This document shows positions 8,637-18,221 of a stretch of DNA of 64,000 nt, piece after piece. Source of the stretch: Limnohabitans sp. Rim8 (GTDB taxonomy: Bacteria; Pseudomonadota; Gammaproteobacteria; Burkholderiales; Burkholderiaceae_C). Position numbers and translations under genes: made by a program. The stretch lies in the NCBI GenBank assembly GCA_945897465.1, contig CAMDFK010000003.1, forward strand, positions 104,767 to 168,766. The letters are read 5' to 3'. Each line of letters begins with the position of its first letter. Position 1 is the first letter of the stretch. The notes beneath the pieces are model-generated. The model was not told the origin of the DNA. It searched no databases and saw nothing but the letters and a program-made list of their open reading frames with translations.

Positions 8637-9301
8637 TCTTGAAAGAGGTCGAGGATGCGCCAGCCACGTTCTGTGGCCAGTTGACGCAACCGAGCGTCAG
8701 GGTTCGTTGCCACCGGATGGTGGGCTTTTTCCAACAGCGGCAAGTCGTTCATGGAGTCCGAATAGAACGTCATCTCCACATCGCCCCAGTCCAGGCCTTT
8801 TTGGCCGAGCCAATGCGCGACCCGGGTGACTTTACCCTCGCGAAACGACGGGGTACCCCGGATCTCGCCCGTGATCCAGCCGCTGGCATCGCGTTCGAGG
8901 TCGACCGCGATCAACTCGCTGACCCCAAAGGCCTGGGCAATCGGTCGGGTCACAAACTCGTTGGTGGCGGTCACGATCATGACCGTATCGCCTGCCCGCT
9001 GGTGTGATCGTACCAGCGCCAGCGCCTCGGGCGTGATGTGCGGGCGGATCACTTCGTCCATGTAACGGGCATGCGCCAGGGCCGCCTCGTCCGCGCCGCG
9101 CTCGCGGGCCGCGCGGGTGGCAAAACGCACGTAGTCATGAATGTCCAGTGTGCCTGCTTGGTAGTGCGCATAAAACTCGTCGTTGCGCTGGCTGAACACT
9201 GCCGGGTCGGTCCAACCCATTTCGGTGGTGAACTCACCCCAGCTGTAGTCCGAGTCCAGCGGCAGCAGGGTGTGGTCGAGGTCAAAAAGGGCAAGTTTCA
9301 T
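8633..9301 (-). CDS. HAD-superfamily phosphatase (subfamily IB, SerB-like)
   Basis: 222 aa. Motif I LFDLDHTLL (residues 5-13), motif II MIVTATN, and motif III/IV with YSDSMNDLPLLE are complete, so it is probably an active phosphatase. The HAD-IB type resembles phosphoserine or histidinol-phosphate phosphatases, but the substrate cannot be read from sequence. The 4-bp overlaps with hda upstream and pcnB downstream indicate one operon. Confidence 0.88.
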   Translation of the reverse strand: MKLALFDLDHTLLPLDSDYSWGEFTTEMGWTDPAVFSQRNDEFYAHYQAGTLDIHDYVRFATRAARERGADEAALAHARYMDEVIRPHITPEALALVRSHQRAGDTVMIVTATNEFVTRPIAQAFGVSELIAVDLERDASGWITGEIRGTPSFREGKVTRVAHWLGQKGLDWGDVEMTFYSDSMNDLPLLEKAHHPVATNPDARLRQLATERGWRILDLFQE

Positions 9302-9984
9302 TCGTTCTCCAGCATCGCCCGCACCAAGGGGATGGTCAGGGTGCGTTGTGTTTGGAGGGCGTAGTGGTCCAGTTGGTCCAACAACTGCATCAGGCTGCCC
9401 AAATCACGCGAAAAGCGATTGAGCATGTACGACATCACCTCATCGCTCAAAAAAAGGCCCCGGGCATCGGCCTCCTGGCGCAGCACGGCGCGGCGCTCGG
9501 TCTCGCCCAGCACCTGCAGCGCGTCGATGTGGCCCCAGCCCAAACGGCTGCGCAAGTCTTCGCGCAGCTTCAGATCGGCCGGGGGCAGAGCCCCTGCGGC
9601 CAACACCCAGCGCGGCTTACCTGTAAGGGGCGTGAGCGCATTGACAAACCAGTTGAAGGCGGTGTGCTGCTGCTCGGCGTTGTACAGGTGCACATCGTCC
9701 ATCAGCACGGCAGTCCAGTCGTCGTTGAAATCTGGCGGGTCCATGCTGTGGGCGTCAAGCCAGCCGACCAGAGCGCCTTGCTCTTGCAGCGCCTGGTGCA
9801 CCGCATGCAACAAATGGGTTTTGCCAGAACCGCTCTCGCCCCACAAATAACTGGGCACGGGCGATCGGCTGGTCGAGGCGGTCCACAAACGCAAGTGGCT
9901 CAAGGCGGCCGCATTGGGCCCGGCAAAAAAATTGTCCAGCGTGGGCGTCGAAGCCAGGCCGATGTCCAAAGCCATTTGCTTCAT
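9298..9984 (-). CDS. hda: DnaA regulatory inactivator Hda
   Basis: 228-aa AAA+ protein that, with the DNA-loaded beta clamp, stimulates DnaA-ATP hydrolysis and so limits re-initiation. [10 protein letters not shown] resembles the clamp-binding N-terminus (QxxLDIG). Walker A is GESGSGKT near residue 50 and Walker B is LMDDVHLY. It has no DnaA DNA-binding domain IV, as expected for Hda. It overlaps both neighbours by 4 bp (the permease before it, the HAD gene after it). Confidence 0.93.
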   Translation of the reverse strand: MKQMALDIGLASTPTLDNFFAGPNAAALSHLRLWTASTSRSPVPSYLWGESGSGKTHLLHAVHQALQEQGALVGWLDAHSMDPPDFNDDWTAVLMDDVHLYNAEQQHTAFNWFVNALTPLTGKPRWVLAAGALPPADLKLREDLRSRLGWGHIDALQVLGETERRAVLRQEADARGLFLSDEVMSYMLNRFSRDLGSLMQLLDQLDHYALQTQRTLTIPLVRAMLENE

Positions 9985-11096
9985 GTCGGATCGGGTCCTT
10001 GTTCCGCCGCACCCGAGCCGCTTTTGCGGTAAAGATCACTTTGCAGGTATTGCGCCCGCAAACGGCGCAAACCCACCAGCAAGACCGCACTGGCGGGCAA
10101 GGCAATGAGCACGCCCACAAAACCCAGCACTTGGCCAAACGCCATCAAGGCCAAAATGACCGCGAGCGGGTGCAAGCCGATGCGCTCGCCCACCAGGCGG
10201 GGCGTCAGCACAAAACTCTCCATCAATTGCCCCAAGCCATAGACCACGGCCACCATGAGCAGGGCTTGTGATGGCGCCAACTGCAGCAAGCCTGCCAGCA
10301 GCGCCAGTACCAAGCCCAGGCCAAAGCCCAAATAAGGGACAAACACGGCCAGTCCGGTGAACACGCCAATGGGCAGGGCCAGATCCAGGCCAAACAAACT
10401 CAGGCCCACCGAATAAAACACAGCCAGCGCCAGCATCACCAGCATTTGTCCGCGCAGGTACTCGCCCAAGACCTCGTCGCAGTCGTGCATGAAGCCGTCG
10501 AATCTTTCGCGCCAGGCCGGTGGCACCAATTCGATCACGCTGCTGACCAAGCGAGTCCAGTCGTACAGCATGTAAAACAAGGCCACGGGCACCAGCACCG
10601 CGTAACCCGCAATAGCCAGCGCCACGCTGCCGCCGAGTTTGAGCGAGGACATGAGCGGAGCCCACCAATCCTCGCGGTTGGCGCTCAGGTAGGTCACCAG
10701 CTGTTGTTTCAGGTCGGCCAGGTCCAGCGAGACATTCAGCCCCAACTGGGCCAAGAAAGGGTTGATGGCATCACTCAGGCGGTCGAACAACAAAGGCAGT
10801 TGCTGCTGCAACAGCGGCCATTCGCGCACCAAAATCGGCACCAACAACAAAAACAAGCCCAGCAAGGCCAGCAAGGCCAGCGCTTCCACCAGCACCACCG
10901 CCAAAGCACGGGGCAAACGCCCCCCGGCCACACCCTCGAGCCTGAGCACCAAGGGGTGTAAGACATAGGCCATGACCGCCGCAATGACAAACGGCGCCAG
11001 CACCGGGGCCAGCAACCAGAAAACCAGCACGGCAACCAGGGCCACGCCCAACCAGGCGGCCAGTCGGGTCATGAAAAAAGGAAGGGGGGCTTGCAT
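9981..11096 (-). CDS. AI-2E/PerM family permease
   Basis: 371-aa inner-membrane protein with about eight hydrophobic segments. Early pairs lie at residues ~10-45 and 60-90, an amphipathic middle follows, and then a cluster from ~205-345. [17 protein letters not shown] and [30 protein letters not shown] are typical of the AI-2E transporter family. The substrate is unknown. It begins the hda operon and diverges from purM, with a shared ~130-bp promoter region. Confidence 0.85.
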   Translation of the reverse strand: MQAPLPFFMTRLAAWLGVALVAVLVFWLLAPVLAPFVIAAVMAYVLHPLVLRLEGVAGGRLPRALAVVLVEALALLALLGLFLLLVPILVREWPLLQQQLPLLFDRLSDAINPFLAQLGLNVSLDLADLKQQLVTYLSANREDWWAPLMSSLKLGGSVALAIAGYAVLVPVALFYMLYDWTRLVSSVIELVPPAWRERFDGFMHDCDEVLGEYLRGQMLVMLALAVFYSVGLSLFGLDLALPIGVFTGLAVFVPYLGFGLGLVLALLAGLLQLAPSQALLMVAVVYGLGQLMESFVLTPRLVGERIGLHPLAVILALMAFGQVLGFVGVLIALPASAVLLVGLRRLRAQYLQSDLYRKSGSGAAEQGPDPT

Positions 11097-11225
11097 GCGG
11101 TCTCTCGTTTTGCCGGGGACAGGCCCGTGCGCTGGGGGCTAACCCTTAAAATAAGCCCGATTTTAGTCTGCCAGCCCGTTTATTGGCCCTCCTTCCTGTT
11201 CACACGCCCCATTCGGGCCAACACC

Positions 11226-12278
11226 ATGACTCAAACCCCTCTTTCCTACAAAGACGCTGGCGTTGACATCGTTGCGGGCGATGCGCTGGTCGAGCGCATC
11301 AAGCCCCTGGCCAAGAAAACCATGCGCGAGGGCGTATTGGCTGGCATCGGTGGTTTTGGCGCCTTGTTTGAAGTGCCCAAGCGCTACAAGGAACCCGTGC
11401 TGGTGAGCGGCACTGACGGCGTGGGCACCAAACTCAAACTCGCTTTTGAATGGAACATGCACGACACCGTGGGCATCGACCTGGTGGCCATGAGCGTGAA
11501 CGACGTGCTGGTGCAGGGCGCCGAACCCTTGTTCTTTCTCGATTACTTTGCCTGCGGCAAGCTGGACGTGGACACGGCTGCGGCTGTGGTGGGCGGCATC
11601 GCCAAAGGCTGCGAGTTGTCAGGTTGTGCTTTGATTGGCGGTGAAACGGCCGAGATGCCTGGCATGTACCCCGCAGGCGAATACGACCTGGCCGGTTTTG
11701 CGGTCGGCGCGGTCGAGAAATCCAAAATCCTCACGGGCCAGAACGTCAAAGCCGGTGACGTGGTGCTGGGCTTGGCATCCAGCGGTGTGCACTCCAATGG
11801 CTTTAGCCTGGTGCGCAAGTGCATCGAACGTGCCGGCAGCAACGCCCCCGCCACCCTCGACGGAAAGCCCTTCAAGCAAGCCCTGATGGAGCCCACCCGC
11901 TTGTATGTGCTGAACGTGCTGGCCGCCCTGGCCAAGCATCCGTGCACACCAGAGACTTCAGGCATCAAGGCCTTGGCCCACATCACTGGCGGCGGCTTGC
12001 TCGAAAACATCCCCCGTGTGCTGCCAGACGGCCTGGCCGCGCACCTGCAAAAAGGCAGCTGGCCGCAGACCGAACTGTTTGCCTGGCTGCAAAAAACGGC
12101 CGGCATCGACGACACCGAGATGAACCGCACCTTCAACAACGGCATTGGCATGGTGGTGGTGGTGGACGCCGCTGAAGCCCAGGCCTGTGCCGCCACCTTG
12201 CGCGAGGCGGGCGAGACGGTTTACTCCATCGGCCGCATCGCGCCCCGAGGTGATAGGGCCCAGGTGGTGGTGGCCTGA
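11226..12278 (+). CDS. purM: Phosphoribosylformylglycinamidine cyclo-ligase (AIR synthetase)
   Basis: 350 aa. It closes the imidazole ring of AIR in purine biosynthesis. [46 protein letters not shown] and [16 protein letters not shown] are PurM hallmarks. ATG 11226 gives the standard start [13 protein letters not shown] longer upstream reading is not family-like. It is a single gene in its own transcription unit. Confidence 0.97.
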   Translation: MTQTPLSYKDAGVDIVAGDALVERIKPLAKKTMREGVLAGIGGFGALFEVPKRYKEPVLVSGTDGVGTKLKLAFEWNMHDTVGIDLVAMSVNDVLVQGAEPLFFLDYFACGKLDVDTAAAVVGGIAKGCELSGCALIGGETAEMPGMYPAGEYDLAGFAVGAVEKSKILTGQNVKAGDVVLGLASSGVHSNGFSLVRKCIERAGSNAPATLDGKPFKQALMEPTRLYVLNVLAALAKHPCTPETSGIKALAHITGGGLLENIPRVLPDGLAAHLQKGSWPQTELFAWLQKTAGIDDTEMNRTFNNGIGMVVVVDAAEAQACAATLREAGETVYSIGRIAPRGDRAQVVVA

Positions 12279-12376
12279 GCTTTCTGGCCCCCAGCCTGAA
12301 GCAGCTACCTCAAGCAGCCAGCCTCTAGCAACCCACCGCAAGAAGTCCGTCTCAAAGGGCCTGCCTGAGCACTCCG

Positions 12377-13237
12377 TCACAGCGCCGAAAGCTCGCTCAC
12401 CCGGTTGCGCAGGGCCACGGTGTCGGGCCCTGCAGGCACGGCCTCTAGGTACTGCCTTAAATCCTGCAGCGCCTCGTGCACATGCCCCAATTCGGCATGC
12501 ACCAAGCCCCGGTCGCGCCGTTCAGACCAAACCTCGGGCAGCAAAATGACCAAGCGGTCCAGCACCTGCAACATGCGCGGCCAATCCTCTTGCGTTCGAA
12601 AAATTTCTTTCAAATTGCGCAGCATGCGGGCCAACATGTCACGGGGTGGGCAGGCTTGCAAATACAAACCCAATGGGGTTTCTCCGTCGTCCAGATCAGG
12701 CGCAGCGCTCTGGTCTGCAGGGTCCCGGAACGGGCTCAGGCGCTCTGACAAACTGTCCAACCCCAAAGACTCGCCCGTGAGTGGATCCAGCACCACCAGT
12801 CCCCCTGGAAGTGCCACTTTGACCAAAAAATGACCAGGAAATGAAATGCCGTGAGCATTCAATTCCAACGCTTGGGCCAGTTCCAGCCAAATGACCGCCA
12901 AAGAAATCGGGATGCCTCGGCGCGTGCGCAGCACCTCAAAGATGTAACTGTTCTCCGGGGCGTAATAGTCGTTGACGTTCACCCCAAAGCCCAGGTCTTT
13001 GTAGAAGACTTGGGTGAGGATGGCCAAGCGGGTCAGGTCATCGGCTTCGTCGGGCATGCGCGCCATGACCCGTTTGAGCAAACGCGCCACATCGTCCAGC
13101 ACTTGCTGAACGTCGAGGGTGGGCTCTTCATCCTGCGCAAGACTGGCCGCCGCCTCCAGCAATGGAAGGTGCTCGTCACTTTGCACCAAGCTGGCAAAGT
13201 AACCCAAAGGGGTCGGGGCAGGAAAATTCAATGGCAT
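12377..13237 (-). CDS. SirB1-type transglutaminase-like protein with TPR tail
   Basis: 286 aa. It contains the SirB1/transglutaminase-like pattern NVNDYYAPENSYIFEVLRTRRGIPISLAVIW and GISFPGHFLVKV (residues ~92-145), followed by TPR-like helices near the C-terminus. The biochemical role is unknown; relatives sit with release-factor methylation or murein genes. It lies 10 bp downstream of murJ and is probably co-transcribed with it. Confidence 0.8.
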   Translation of the reverse strand: MPLNFPAPTPLGYFASLVQSDEHLPLLEAAASLAQDEEPTLDVQQVLDDVARLLKRVMARMPDEADDLTRLAILTQVFYKDLGFGVNVNDYYAPENSYIFEVLRTRRGIPISLAVIWLELAQALELNAHGISFPGHFLVKVALPGGLVVLDPLTGESLGLDSLSERLSPFRDPADQSAAPDLDDGETPLGLYLQACPPRDMLARMLRNLKEIFRTQEDWPRMLQVLDRLVILLPEVWSERRDRGLVHAELGHVHEALQDLRQYLEAVPAGPDTVALRNRVSELSAL

Positions 13238-13247
13238 GAGAAATTCT

Positions 13248-14813
13248 TCAACGCTGGAGGAAGGCCTTGAGCTTCAAACCCGTGGCCCACAACACACCAA
13301 AATAAAGCAAGGCCGAGCCGGCCAAAATGGCCACCATCCAACCCATGCGCAGCCAGGGCTCTTGGCGCATGCTCACCCAAGGCAAATGGTTCGCGGCGAA
13401 CCCCAAAAAACCTGTCAACAAAGCCGTAGCCAGCAGCACCTGCAAGCCAAAGCGCCACCAACCGGGATGCGGCTTGTAACTGCCCCGGCGCAACAGGCCC
13501 ACCAGCAGCCACAAGGCATTGACCAAAGCCCCCAAACCAATGGACAGCGCCAGCCCGGCGTGGGCCAGATAAGGCACCAGCAGCACGTTGAAAATTTGGG
13601 TGAGTACCAACACCACCAACGCGATGCGCACCGGGGTGCGGATGTCCTGACTGGCGTAGTAGCCTGGGGCCAGCACCTTGATGGCCACCAGACCCAGCAA
13701 GCCCACACCGTAGCCGGTCAGGGCCAAGGTGGTTTGCTGCACATCGCGCTCGGTAAAGGCCCCGTAGTGGTAAAGCACCGACACCAACGGCTGCGAAAAC
13801 ACCAGCAAAGCCGCTGCACACGGCAAAGCCAGCAGCAGCACCAGACGCAAGCCCCAGTCGAGCATGGCGGCATAAAGCTCGCTGTCGCCCGTGGCTTTGG
13901 CTGCGGCCAATTGGGGCATCAGTACCACGCCCAGCGCCACGCCCAAAATGGCGGTCGGGAACTCCATCAAACGGTCGGCATAGGTCAACCAACTGACGCT
14001 GCCTGGCGCCATGTGCGAAGCGATCTGCGTGTTGATGAGCAAGGAAATTTGGGCTACGCCTACGCCCAACAAGGCCGGGCCCATCAGGCGCAAGATGTTC
14101 AAAGTGGCGGGGTTGGTCCAGGCCTTTTTGACTGCGCGGGGCCGAACGCCCAACCGTGGCAACAACCCCAGCCGGGCCAAGGCCGGAATCTGCACCGCCA
14201 ACTGCAAGGCGCCGCCCACCATCACCCCCACGGGCAAGGCATAGATGGCCTCCACACCCTGCTTGGCTAACCAGGGCGACAACAACCAAGCTGCGGCGAT
14301 CACGCTCACATTCAGCAACACAGGCGTGGCCGCAGGCACGGCAAAACGCTTCCAGGTGTTCAAAATGCCGGCAGACAAAGCGACCATGGACATGAAGGCG
14401 ATGTAGGGAAACATCCAGCGCGTCATGTGGACAGCCGCTCCATAGCCACGGGTGTCTTGCTGCAAGCCACTGGCCATCAACCAGACCAACCCAGGCGAAA
14501 CCAGAACACCCAAGATGGACAAGACCAGCACCGACCAGGCCAGGGCGGTGGCCACGCTGTCAATCACTTCCTGGGTGGCCTGGTCGCCATGCTGGGCGCG
14601 GCTAGCGGCCAGCACCGGCACAAAAGCCTGGCTGAAGGCACCTTCGGCGAACAAGCGGCGAAACAGGTTGGGTATCCGAAAAGCCACATTGAAGGCGTCG
14701 GTCATGGCGCTGGCACCGAACATCGAGGCGATCAGCAACTCGCGCACCAAACCCGTGACCCGGGAGGCCAGGGTAAAAATCGACACAACAGAGGCAGATT
14801 GGAGGAGGCTCAC
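13248..14813 (-). CDS. murJ: Lipid II flippase MurJ
   Basis: 521-aa MOP-superfamily membrane protein that flips lipid II across the inner membrane for peptidoglycan synthesis. SLLQSASVVSIFTLASRVTG, FRIPNLFRRLFAEGAFSQAFVP and about 14 hydrophobic segments are typical. GTG 14813 gives MSLLQSASVV, the usual N-terminus; the 25 upstream residues look non-native. It diverges from rpsT, a conserved arrangement in betaproteobacteria. Confidence 0.94.
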   Translation of the reverse strand: MSLLQSASVVSIFTLASRVTGLVRELLIASMFGASAMTDAFNVAFRIPNLFRRLFAEGAFSQAFVPVLAASRAQHGDQATQEVIDSVATALAWSVLVLSILGVLVSPGLVWLMASGLQQDTRGYGAAVHMTRWMFPYIAFMSMVALSAGILNTWKRFAVPAATPVLLNVSVIAAAWLLSPWLAKQGVEAIYALPVGVMVGGALQLAVQIPALARLGLLPRLGVRPRAVKKAWTNPATLNILRLMGPALLGVGVAQISLLINTQIASHMAPGSVSWLTYADRLMEFPTAILGVALGVVLMPQLAAAKATGDSELYAAMLDWGLRLVLLLALPCAAALLVFSQPLVSVLYHYGAFTERDVQQTTLALTGYGVGLLGLVAIKVLAPGYYASQDIRTPVRIALVVLVLTQIFNVLLVPYLAHAGLALSIGLGALVNALWLLVGLLRRGSYKPHPGWWRFGLQVLLATALLTGFLGFAANHLPWVSMRQEPWLRMGWMVAILAGSALLYFGVLWATGLKLKAFLQR

Positions 14814-14986
14814 AGGGTTTGAGTGTAGCGGCCACTTTCGAGCATCAGCGCCATGCCATGCTGGCGTGAGGGGTTGGAGCGCAGGCATGGCTTAGCGGTG
14901 CGCCCGCAGTGGCGAACACCATTTGCAGGTCTGCTAGAATGCCGGGTTCGCTGGACATCATCCTCAGACACCGAAAGAACTTACCT

Positions 14987-15289
14987 ATGGCATCCGCTAA
15001 ACCCAAAAAGAAAAACCCCCGTCTTGCTTCGGGCCGCAAACGCGTCCGCCAAGACGTCAAAATCAATGCTGCGAATTCTTCGCTGCGCTCCAAATACCGC
15101 ACTGCCGTGAAAAACGTCGAAAAAGCCGTTTTGTCGGGCGACAAGACCAAAGCCACCGAGTTGTTTGCCAAGATGCAAGCCGTGGTCGACACCATTGCCG
15201 ACAAGGGCATCTTCCACAAGAACAAGGCCGCTCGTGACAAGAGCCGCCTGAGCGCCAAAGTGAAGACTTTGGCTCTTGCCGCAGCCTGA
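14987..15289 (+). CDS. rpsT: 30S ribosomal protein S20 (bS20)
   Basis: 100 aa starting [23 protein letters not shown], rich in Lys/Arg and helical, a standard S20. It binds 16S rRNA early in 30S assembly. ATG 14987 fits the family; the longer frame upstream is leader. It has its own terminator at 15369-15401. Confidence 0.97.
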   Translation: MASAKPKKKNPRLASGRKRVRQDVKINAANSSLRSKYRTAVKNVEKAVLSGDKTKATELFAKMQAVVDTIADKGIFHKNKAARDKSRLSAKVKTLALAAA

Positions 15290-15368
15290 TACGCTCCAAC
15301 AGATCAACAGCCCGGCGAGGCTTAGTCCTCGCTGCCGTTTGAAACGGGTGCGCTGTCCGCGAACACTG

Positions 15369-15401
15369 AACCGCCTTGGTGCAAACCTTGGCGGTTTTTT
15401 C
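15369..15401 (+). terminator. Rho-independent terminator of rpsT
   Basis: AACCGCC pairs with GGCGGTT around a loop containing a further CC/GG pair, followed by TTTTTT. It lies 80 bp after the rpsT stop. Confidence 0.85.
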
Positions 15402-15418
15402 ATGGACGCTCTCAATTC

Positions 15419-15499
15419 GCTGGGAGCAGGGCATTGGCGGCTTCCTCATGACTCGCTTCGCTCGTAGAAATCGTCACCCACCAATGCCCTGCCCCCAGC
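15419..15499. repeat. 19-bp imperfect inverted repeat with 43-nt spacer
   Basis: The left arm (15419-15437) runs GCTGGG, A, GCAGGGCATTGG. The right arm (15481-15499) is its complement except for one A/C mismatch. It lies between the rpsT terminator and the terminator of the opposing DUF3579 gene. As RNA it would form a long hairpin. It could be a dispersed repeat or a small structured RNA. Confidence 0.55.
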
Positions 15500-15511
15500 T
15501 GAGCGAACTGA

Positions 15512-15536
15512 CAACAAAAACCGCCCTAGGGCGGTT
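15512..15536 (-). terminator. Rho-independent terminator of the DUF3579 gene
   Basis: The 18-bp palindrome AACCGCCCTAGGGCGGTT (15519-15536) is followed on the minus strand by a T-rich run (TTTTTGTTG). It lies 13 bp past the DUF3579 stop. Confidence 0.8.
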
Positions 15537-15548
15537 GGTTCTTGGGTC

Positions 15549-15869
15549 TTATTTTGGTGAGGGTGGGTCAGGCAACAAACAGGCCTCAGCCAATTGCAAG
15601 CCGTTGTCACGCGCAAAGTTCATCACGAAATCCCAGGCCATGACGTTGTGATCGCGCAGTTCGTGGTTCACGATCACACACTTGATCCCGGCCAGTGTGG
15701 TGGGAATGCACCAAGGGGAATAGCTCAAGTGGCTGCCGGGAACCGCGCCGCCGGGGCGAAAGGGGCTCATGACGCCCGCCAGGCGTTCGGCCCAGTCGCT
15801 CGGTCTGAAAGGCTTGCCATCCTGGGTGATGCCCTGGATGAAAACTTCTTTGGCGTTGTTGGAAACCAT
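15549..15869 (-). CDS. DUF3579 family protein
   Basis: 106-aa soluble protein of a family common in Burkholderiales next to argD. The sequence contains FRPSDWAERLAGVMSPFRPGG and WDFVMNFARDNGLQLAEACLLPD. Function is unknown. It is divergent from argD, and its promoter carries the TCTTATATAAGA palindrome also found before the TCA regulator gene (see 15934-15957). Confidence 0.85.
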   Translation of the reverse strand: MVSNNAKEVFIQGITQDGKPFRPSDWAERLAGVMSPFRPGGAVPGSHLSYSPWCIPTTLAGIKCVIVNHELRDHNVMAWDFVMNFARDNGLQLAEACLLPDPPSPK

Positions 15870-15933
15870 CGGGTAGTGGTGTGAATCAATCGGCCCCGTA
15901 GCGCGGGATCGCCACCCACGGGTTTACCCAAGT

Positions 15934-15957
15934 ATTGTATCTTATATAAGACTTGTT
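15934..15957. promoter_or_regulatory. Candidate GntR operator in the DUF3579/argD promoter region
   Basis: The perfect palindrome TCTTATATAAGA (15940-15951) lies between the divergent genes. On the minus strand it is in the 16-nt spacer just before TACAAT (-10; the -35 TGGCAA is weak). The 15 nt GTCTTATATAAGATA are identical to the gntR promoter at 37076-37090. On the plus strand it overlaps a possible TTTACC-N16-TATAAG promoter (15923-15950) for argD. Confidence 0.6.
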
Positions 15958-16037
15958 GCCACTGCAAAATCCGCCATTGCATGACTGAAATGGACTGGCA
16001 AAGACCGGCCCGTTCTGCCTCTAAAATCTGCTTTCAG

Positions 16038-16064
16038 CGGCCCTTCTTCGTTGGGCCGATTTTT
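16038..16064 (+). promoter_or_regulatory. Terminator-like hairpin in the argD leader
   Basis: CGGCCC (16038-16043) pairs with GGGCCG (16053-16058) around a 9-nt loop and is followed by ATTTTT. It ends only a few bases before the AGGAG Shine-Dalgarno (16070-16074) of argD. This position fits an attenuator or a translational control hairpin. No leader peptide was identified. Confidence 0.5.
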
Positions 16065-16081
16065 ATTTCAGGAGTTCACGC

Positions 16082-17284
16082 ATGTCCGCTTTCATTGAAG
16101 CCGCCTCACCGCACACCATGAACACCTATGGCCGACTGCCGATCGCACTCAGCCATGGTCTGGGTTGCCGAGTCTGGGACGTCAATGGCAAGCCCTACCT
16201 CGATGCCCTCGCTGGCATTGCGGTGAACACCTTGGGCCACAACCACCCCGATCTGGTGCCCGCGCTGCAAGACCAGTTGGCCAAAATGATCCACAGCTGC
16301 AACTATTTCCATGTGCCCAATGCCGAAGTGCTGGCGGCCAAGCTGGTGGAGTTGTCGGGCATGACAAACGTGTTTTTCTGCTGCACGGGCCTGGAAGCCA
16401 ACGAGGCGGCCATCAAGCTGGCCCGCAAATACGGCCACGACAAGGGCATCGACAAACCCGAAATCGTGGTTTACGAAAAAGCCTTTCATGGCCGCAGCAT
16501 TGCCACCCTGAGCGCCACCGCCAACGAGAAGCTGAAAAAAGGCTTTGGCCCCATGCTCGAAGGTTTTGTGCGGGTGCCGGTCAACGACATCGAAGCCCTG
16601 AAAAAAGCCACCGAGGGCAACCCGAATGTGGTGGCGGTGTTCATGGAAACGATTCAGGGCGAAGGCGGCATCAACCCGATGCGCATCGAGTACCTGCAAC
16701 AGGTTCGCGCCCTGTGCGACCAAAAAGACTGGCTGATGATGATCGACGAGGTGCAGTGCGGCATGGGCCGCACCGGCAAATGGTTCGCACACCAGTGGGC
16801 AGGCATCGTGCCTGACGTGATGCCGCTGGCCAAAGGCCTGGGCTCGGGCGTGCCGATTGGCGCGGTGGTGGCGGGCCCCAAAGCCGCCCACATCTTCCAG
16901 CCTGGTAACCACGGCACCACTTTTGGTGGCAACCCGCTGGCCATGCGCGCCGGGGTTGAGACCATCCGCATCATGGAAAAAGACGGCCTGATGGCCAACG
17001 CCGCCAAAGTCGGTGCGCATTTGCGCTCTGCACTGGAGAAAGCTCTGGCGGGCGTGCAAGGCGTGAAAGAAGTGCGTGGCCAAGGCCTGATGCTGGGCAT
17101 TGAACTCGAGCGCCCCTGCGGCCCCATCTGGAGCCGCGCCGCCGAAGCCGGTTTGCTGCTGAGCGTCACGGCCGACAGCGTGATCCGCTTGGTGCCGCCG
17201 CTCATCATGACTGAGGCCGAGGCCGACGAAGTGGTGGCGATTTTGGTGCCCCTGATCACCACCTTTTTGGCAGAAACCGCATGA
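16082..17284 (+). CDS. argD: Acetylornithine aminotransferase
   Basis: 400-aa PLP-dependent class III aminotransferase acting in arginine biosynthesis (N-acetylglutamate semialdehyde to N-acetylornithine). Motifs include FFCCTGLEANEAAIKLARK, AFHGRS, DEVQCGMGRTG, and the PLP lysine in PLAKGLGSGVPIGA near residue 255. AGGAG precedes the ATG. Its last codons overlap argF by 4 bp, so the two are translationally coupled. Confidence 0.94.
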   Translation: MSAFIEAASPHTMNTYGRLPIALSHGLGCRVWDVNGKPYLDALAGIAVNTLGHNHPDLVPALQDQLAKMIHSCNYFHVPNAEVLAAKLVELSGMTNVFFCCTGLEANEAAIKLARKYGHDKGIDKPEIVVYEKAFHGRSIATLSATANEKLKKGFGPMLEGFVRVPVNDIEALKKATEGNPNVVAVFMETIQGEGGINPMRIEYLQQVRALCDQKDWLMMIDEVQCGMGRTGKWFAHQWAGIVPDVMPLAKGLGSGVPIGAVVAGPKAAHIFQPGNHGTTFGGNPLAMRAGVETIRIMEKDGLMANAAKVGAHLRSALEKALAGVQGVKEVRGQGLMLGIELERPCGPIWSRAAEAGLLLSVTADSVIRLVPPLIMTEAEADEVVAILVPLITTFLAETA

Positions 17285-18219
17285 GCCTCTCAGCCCCCGT
17301 GCCCGTGCGGCATTACCTGCAGTTCACCGACCTGACCGCAGACGAGTACACCCACCTGTTTGCACGCGCCACCGAAATCAAGCGCAAGTTCAAGGCCTAC
17401 GAAAAATACCGGCCGCTGGTCGACCGCACGCTGGCCATGATTTTCGAAAAAGCCAGCACCCGCACCCGCGTGAGCTTTGAAGCGGGCATGTACCAACTGG
17501 GCGGTTCGGTGGTGCACCTGACCACCGGCGACAGCCAGCTGGGCCGCTCCGAGCCCATCGAAGACAGCGCCCGCGTGATCAGCCGCATGACCGACCTCGT
17601 CATGATCCGCACTTACGGTCAAGACAAAATCGTCCGCTTTGCCTCGCACTCACGCGTGCCGGTCATCAACGGCCTGACCAACGAGTTCCACCCCTGCCAG
17701 ATCCTGGCTGACATCTTCACCTACATCGAGCGCCGGGACTCCATTCAGGGGAAAACTGTGGCTTGGGTGGGCGACGGCAACAACATGGCCAACACCTGGC
17801 TGCAAGCGGCCGAGTTGTTGGGTTTTACGGTGCACCTGAGCACGCCCAGCGGCTACGAAGTGGACCAGGCCGTGGCCGGTTTGCGCAGCGCCGACAGCTA
17901 CAAAATCTTCAAAGACCCCGAAGATGCTTGCAGAGGCGCCGACCTGGTCACCACCGATGTGTGGACCAGCATGGGTTATGAGGCCGAAAACGAAGCCCGC
18001 AAGAAAGCCTTTGCCGACTGGTGCGTGGACGAAGCCATGATGCAAGTGGCCAAGCCCGACGCCCTTTTCATGCACTGCCTGCCTGCGCACCGCGGTGAGG
18101 AAGTCAGCGCAGAAGTCATCGACGGCCCCCAATCGGTCGTCTGGGACGAAGCCGAAAACCGCATGCATGTGCAAAAAGCCCTGATGGAGTTTTTGCTTTT
18201 GGGCCGCGTCGAAGCCTGA
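17281..18219 (+). CDS. argF: Ornithine carbamoyltransferase
   Basis: 312 aa. It makes citrulline from ornithine and carbamoyl phosphate. The carbamoyl-phosphate loop FEKASTRTRVSFE, the LGRSEPIEDSARV region, HPCQILAD, and MHCLPAHRGEEV (ornithine-site Cys) are all present. It forms an operon with argD. Confidence 0.97.
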   Translation: MSLSAPVPVRHYLQFTDLTADEYTHLFARATEIKRKFKAYEKYRPLVDRTLAMIFEKASTRTRVSFEAGMYQLGGSVVHLTTGDSQLGRSEPIEDSARVISRMTDLVMIRTYGQDKIVRFASHSRVPVINGLTNEFHPCQILADIFTYIERRDSIQGKTVAWVGDGNNMANTWLQAAELLGFTVHLSTPSGYEVDQAVAGLRSADSYKIFKDPEDACRGADLVTTDVWTSMGYEAENEARKKAFADWCVDEAMMQVAKPDALFMHCLPAHRGEEVSAEVIDGPQSVVWDEAENRMHVQKALMEFLLLGRVEA

Positions 18220-18221
18220 GC

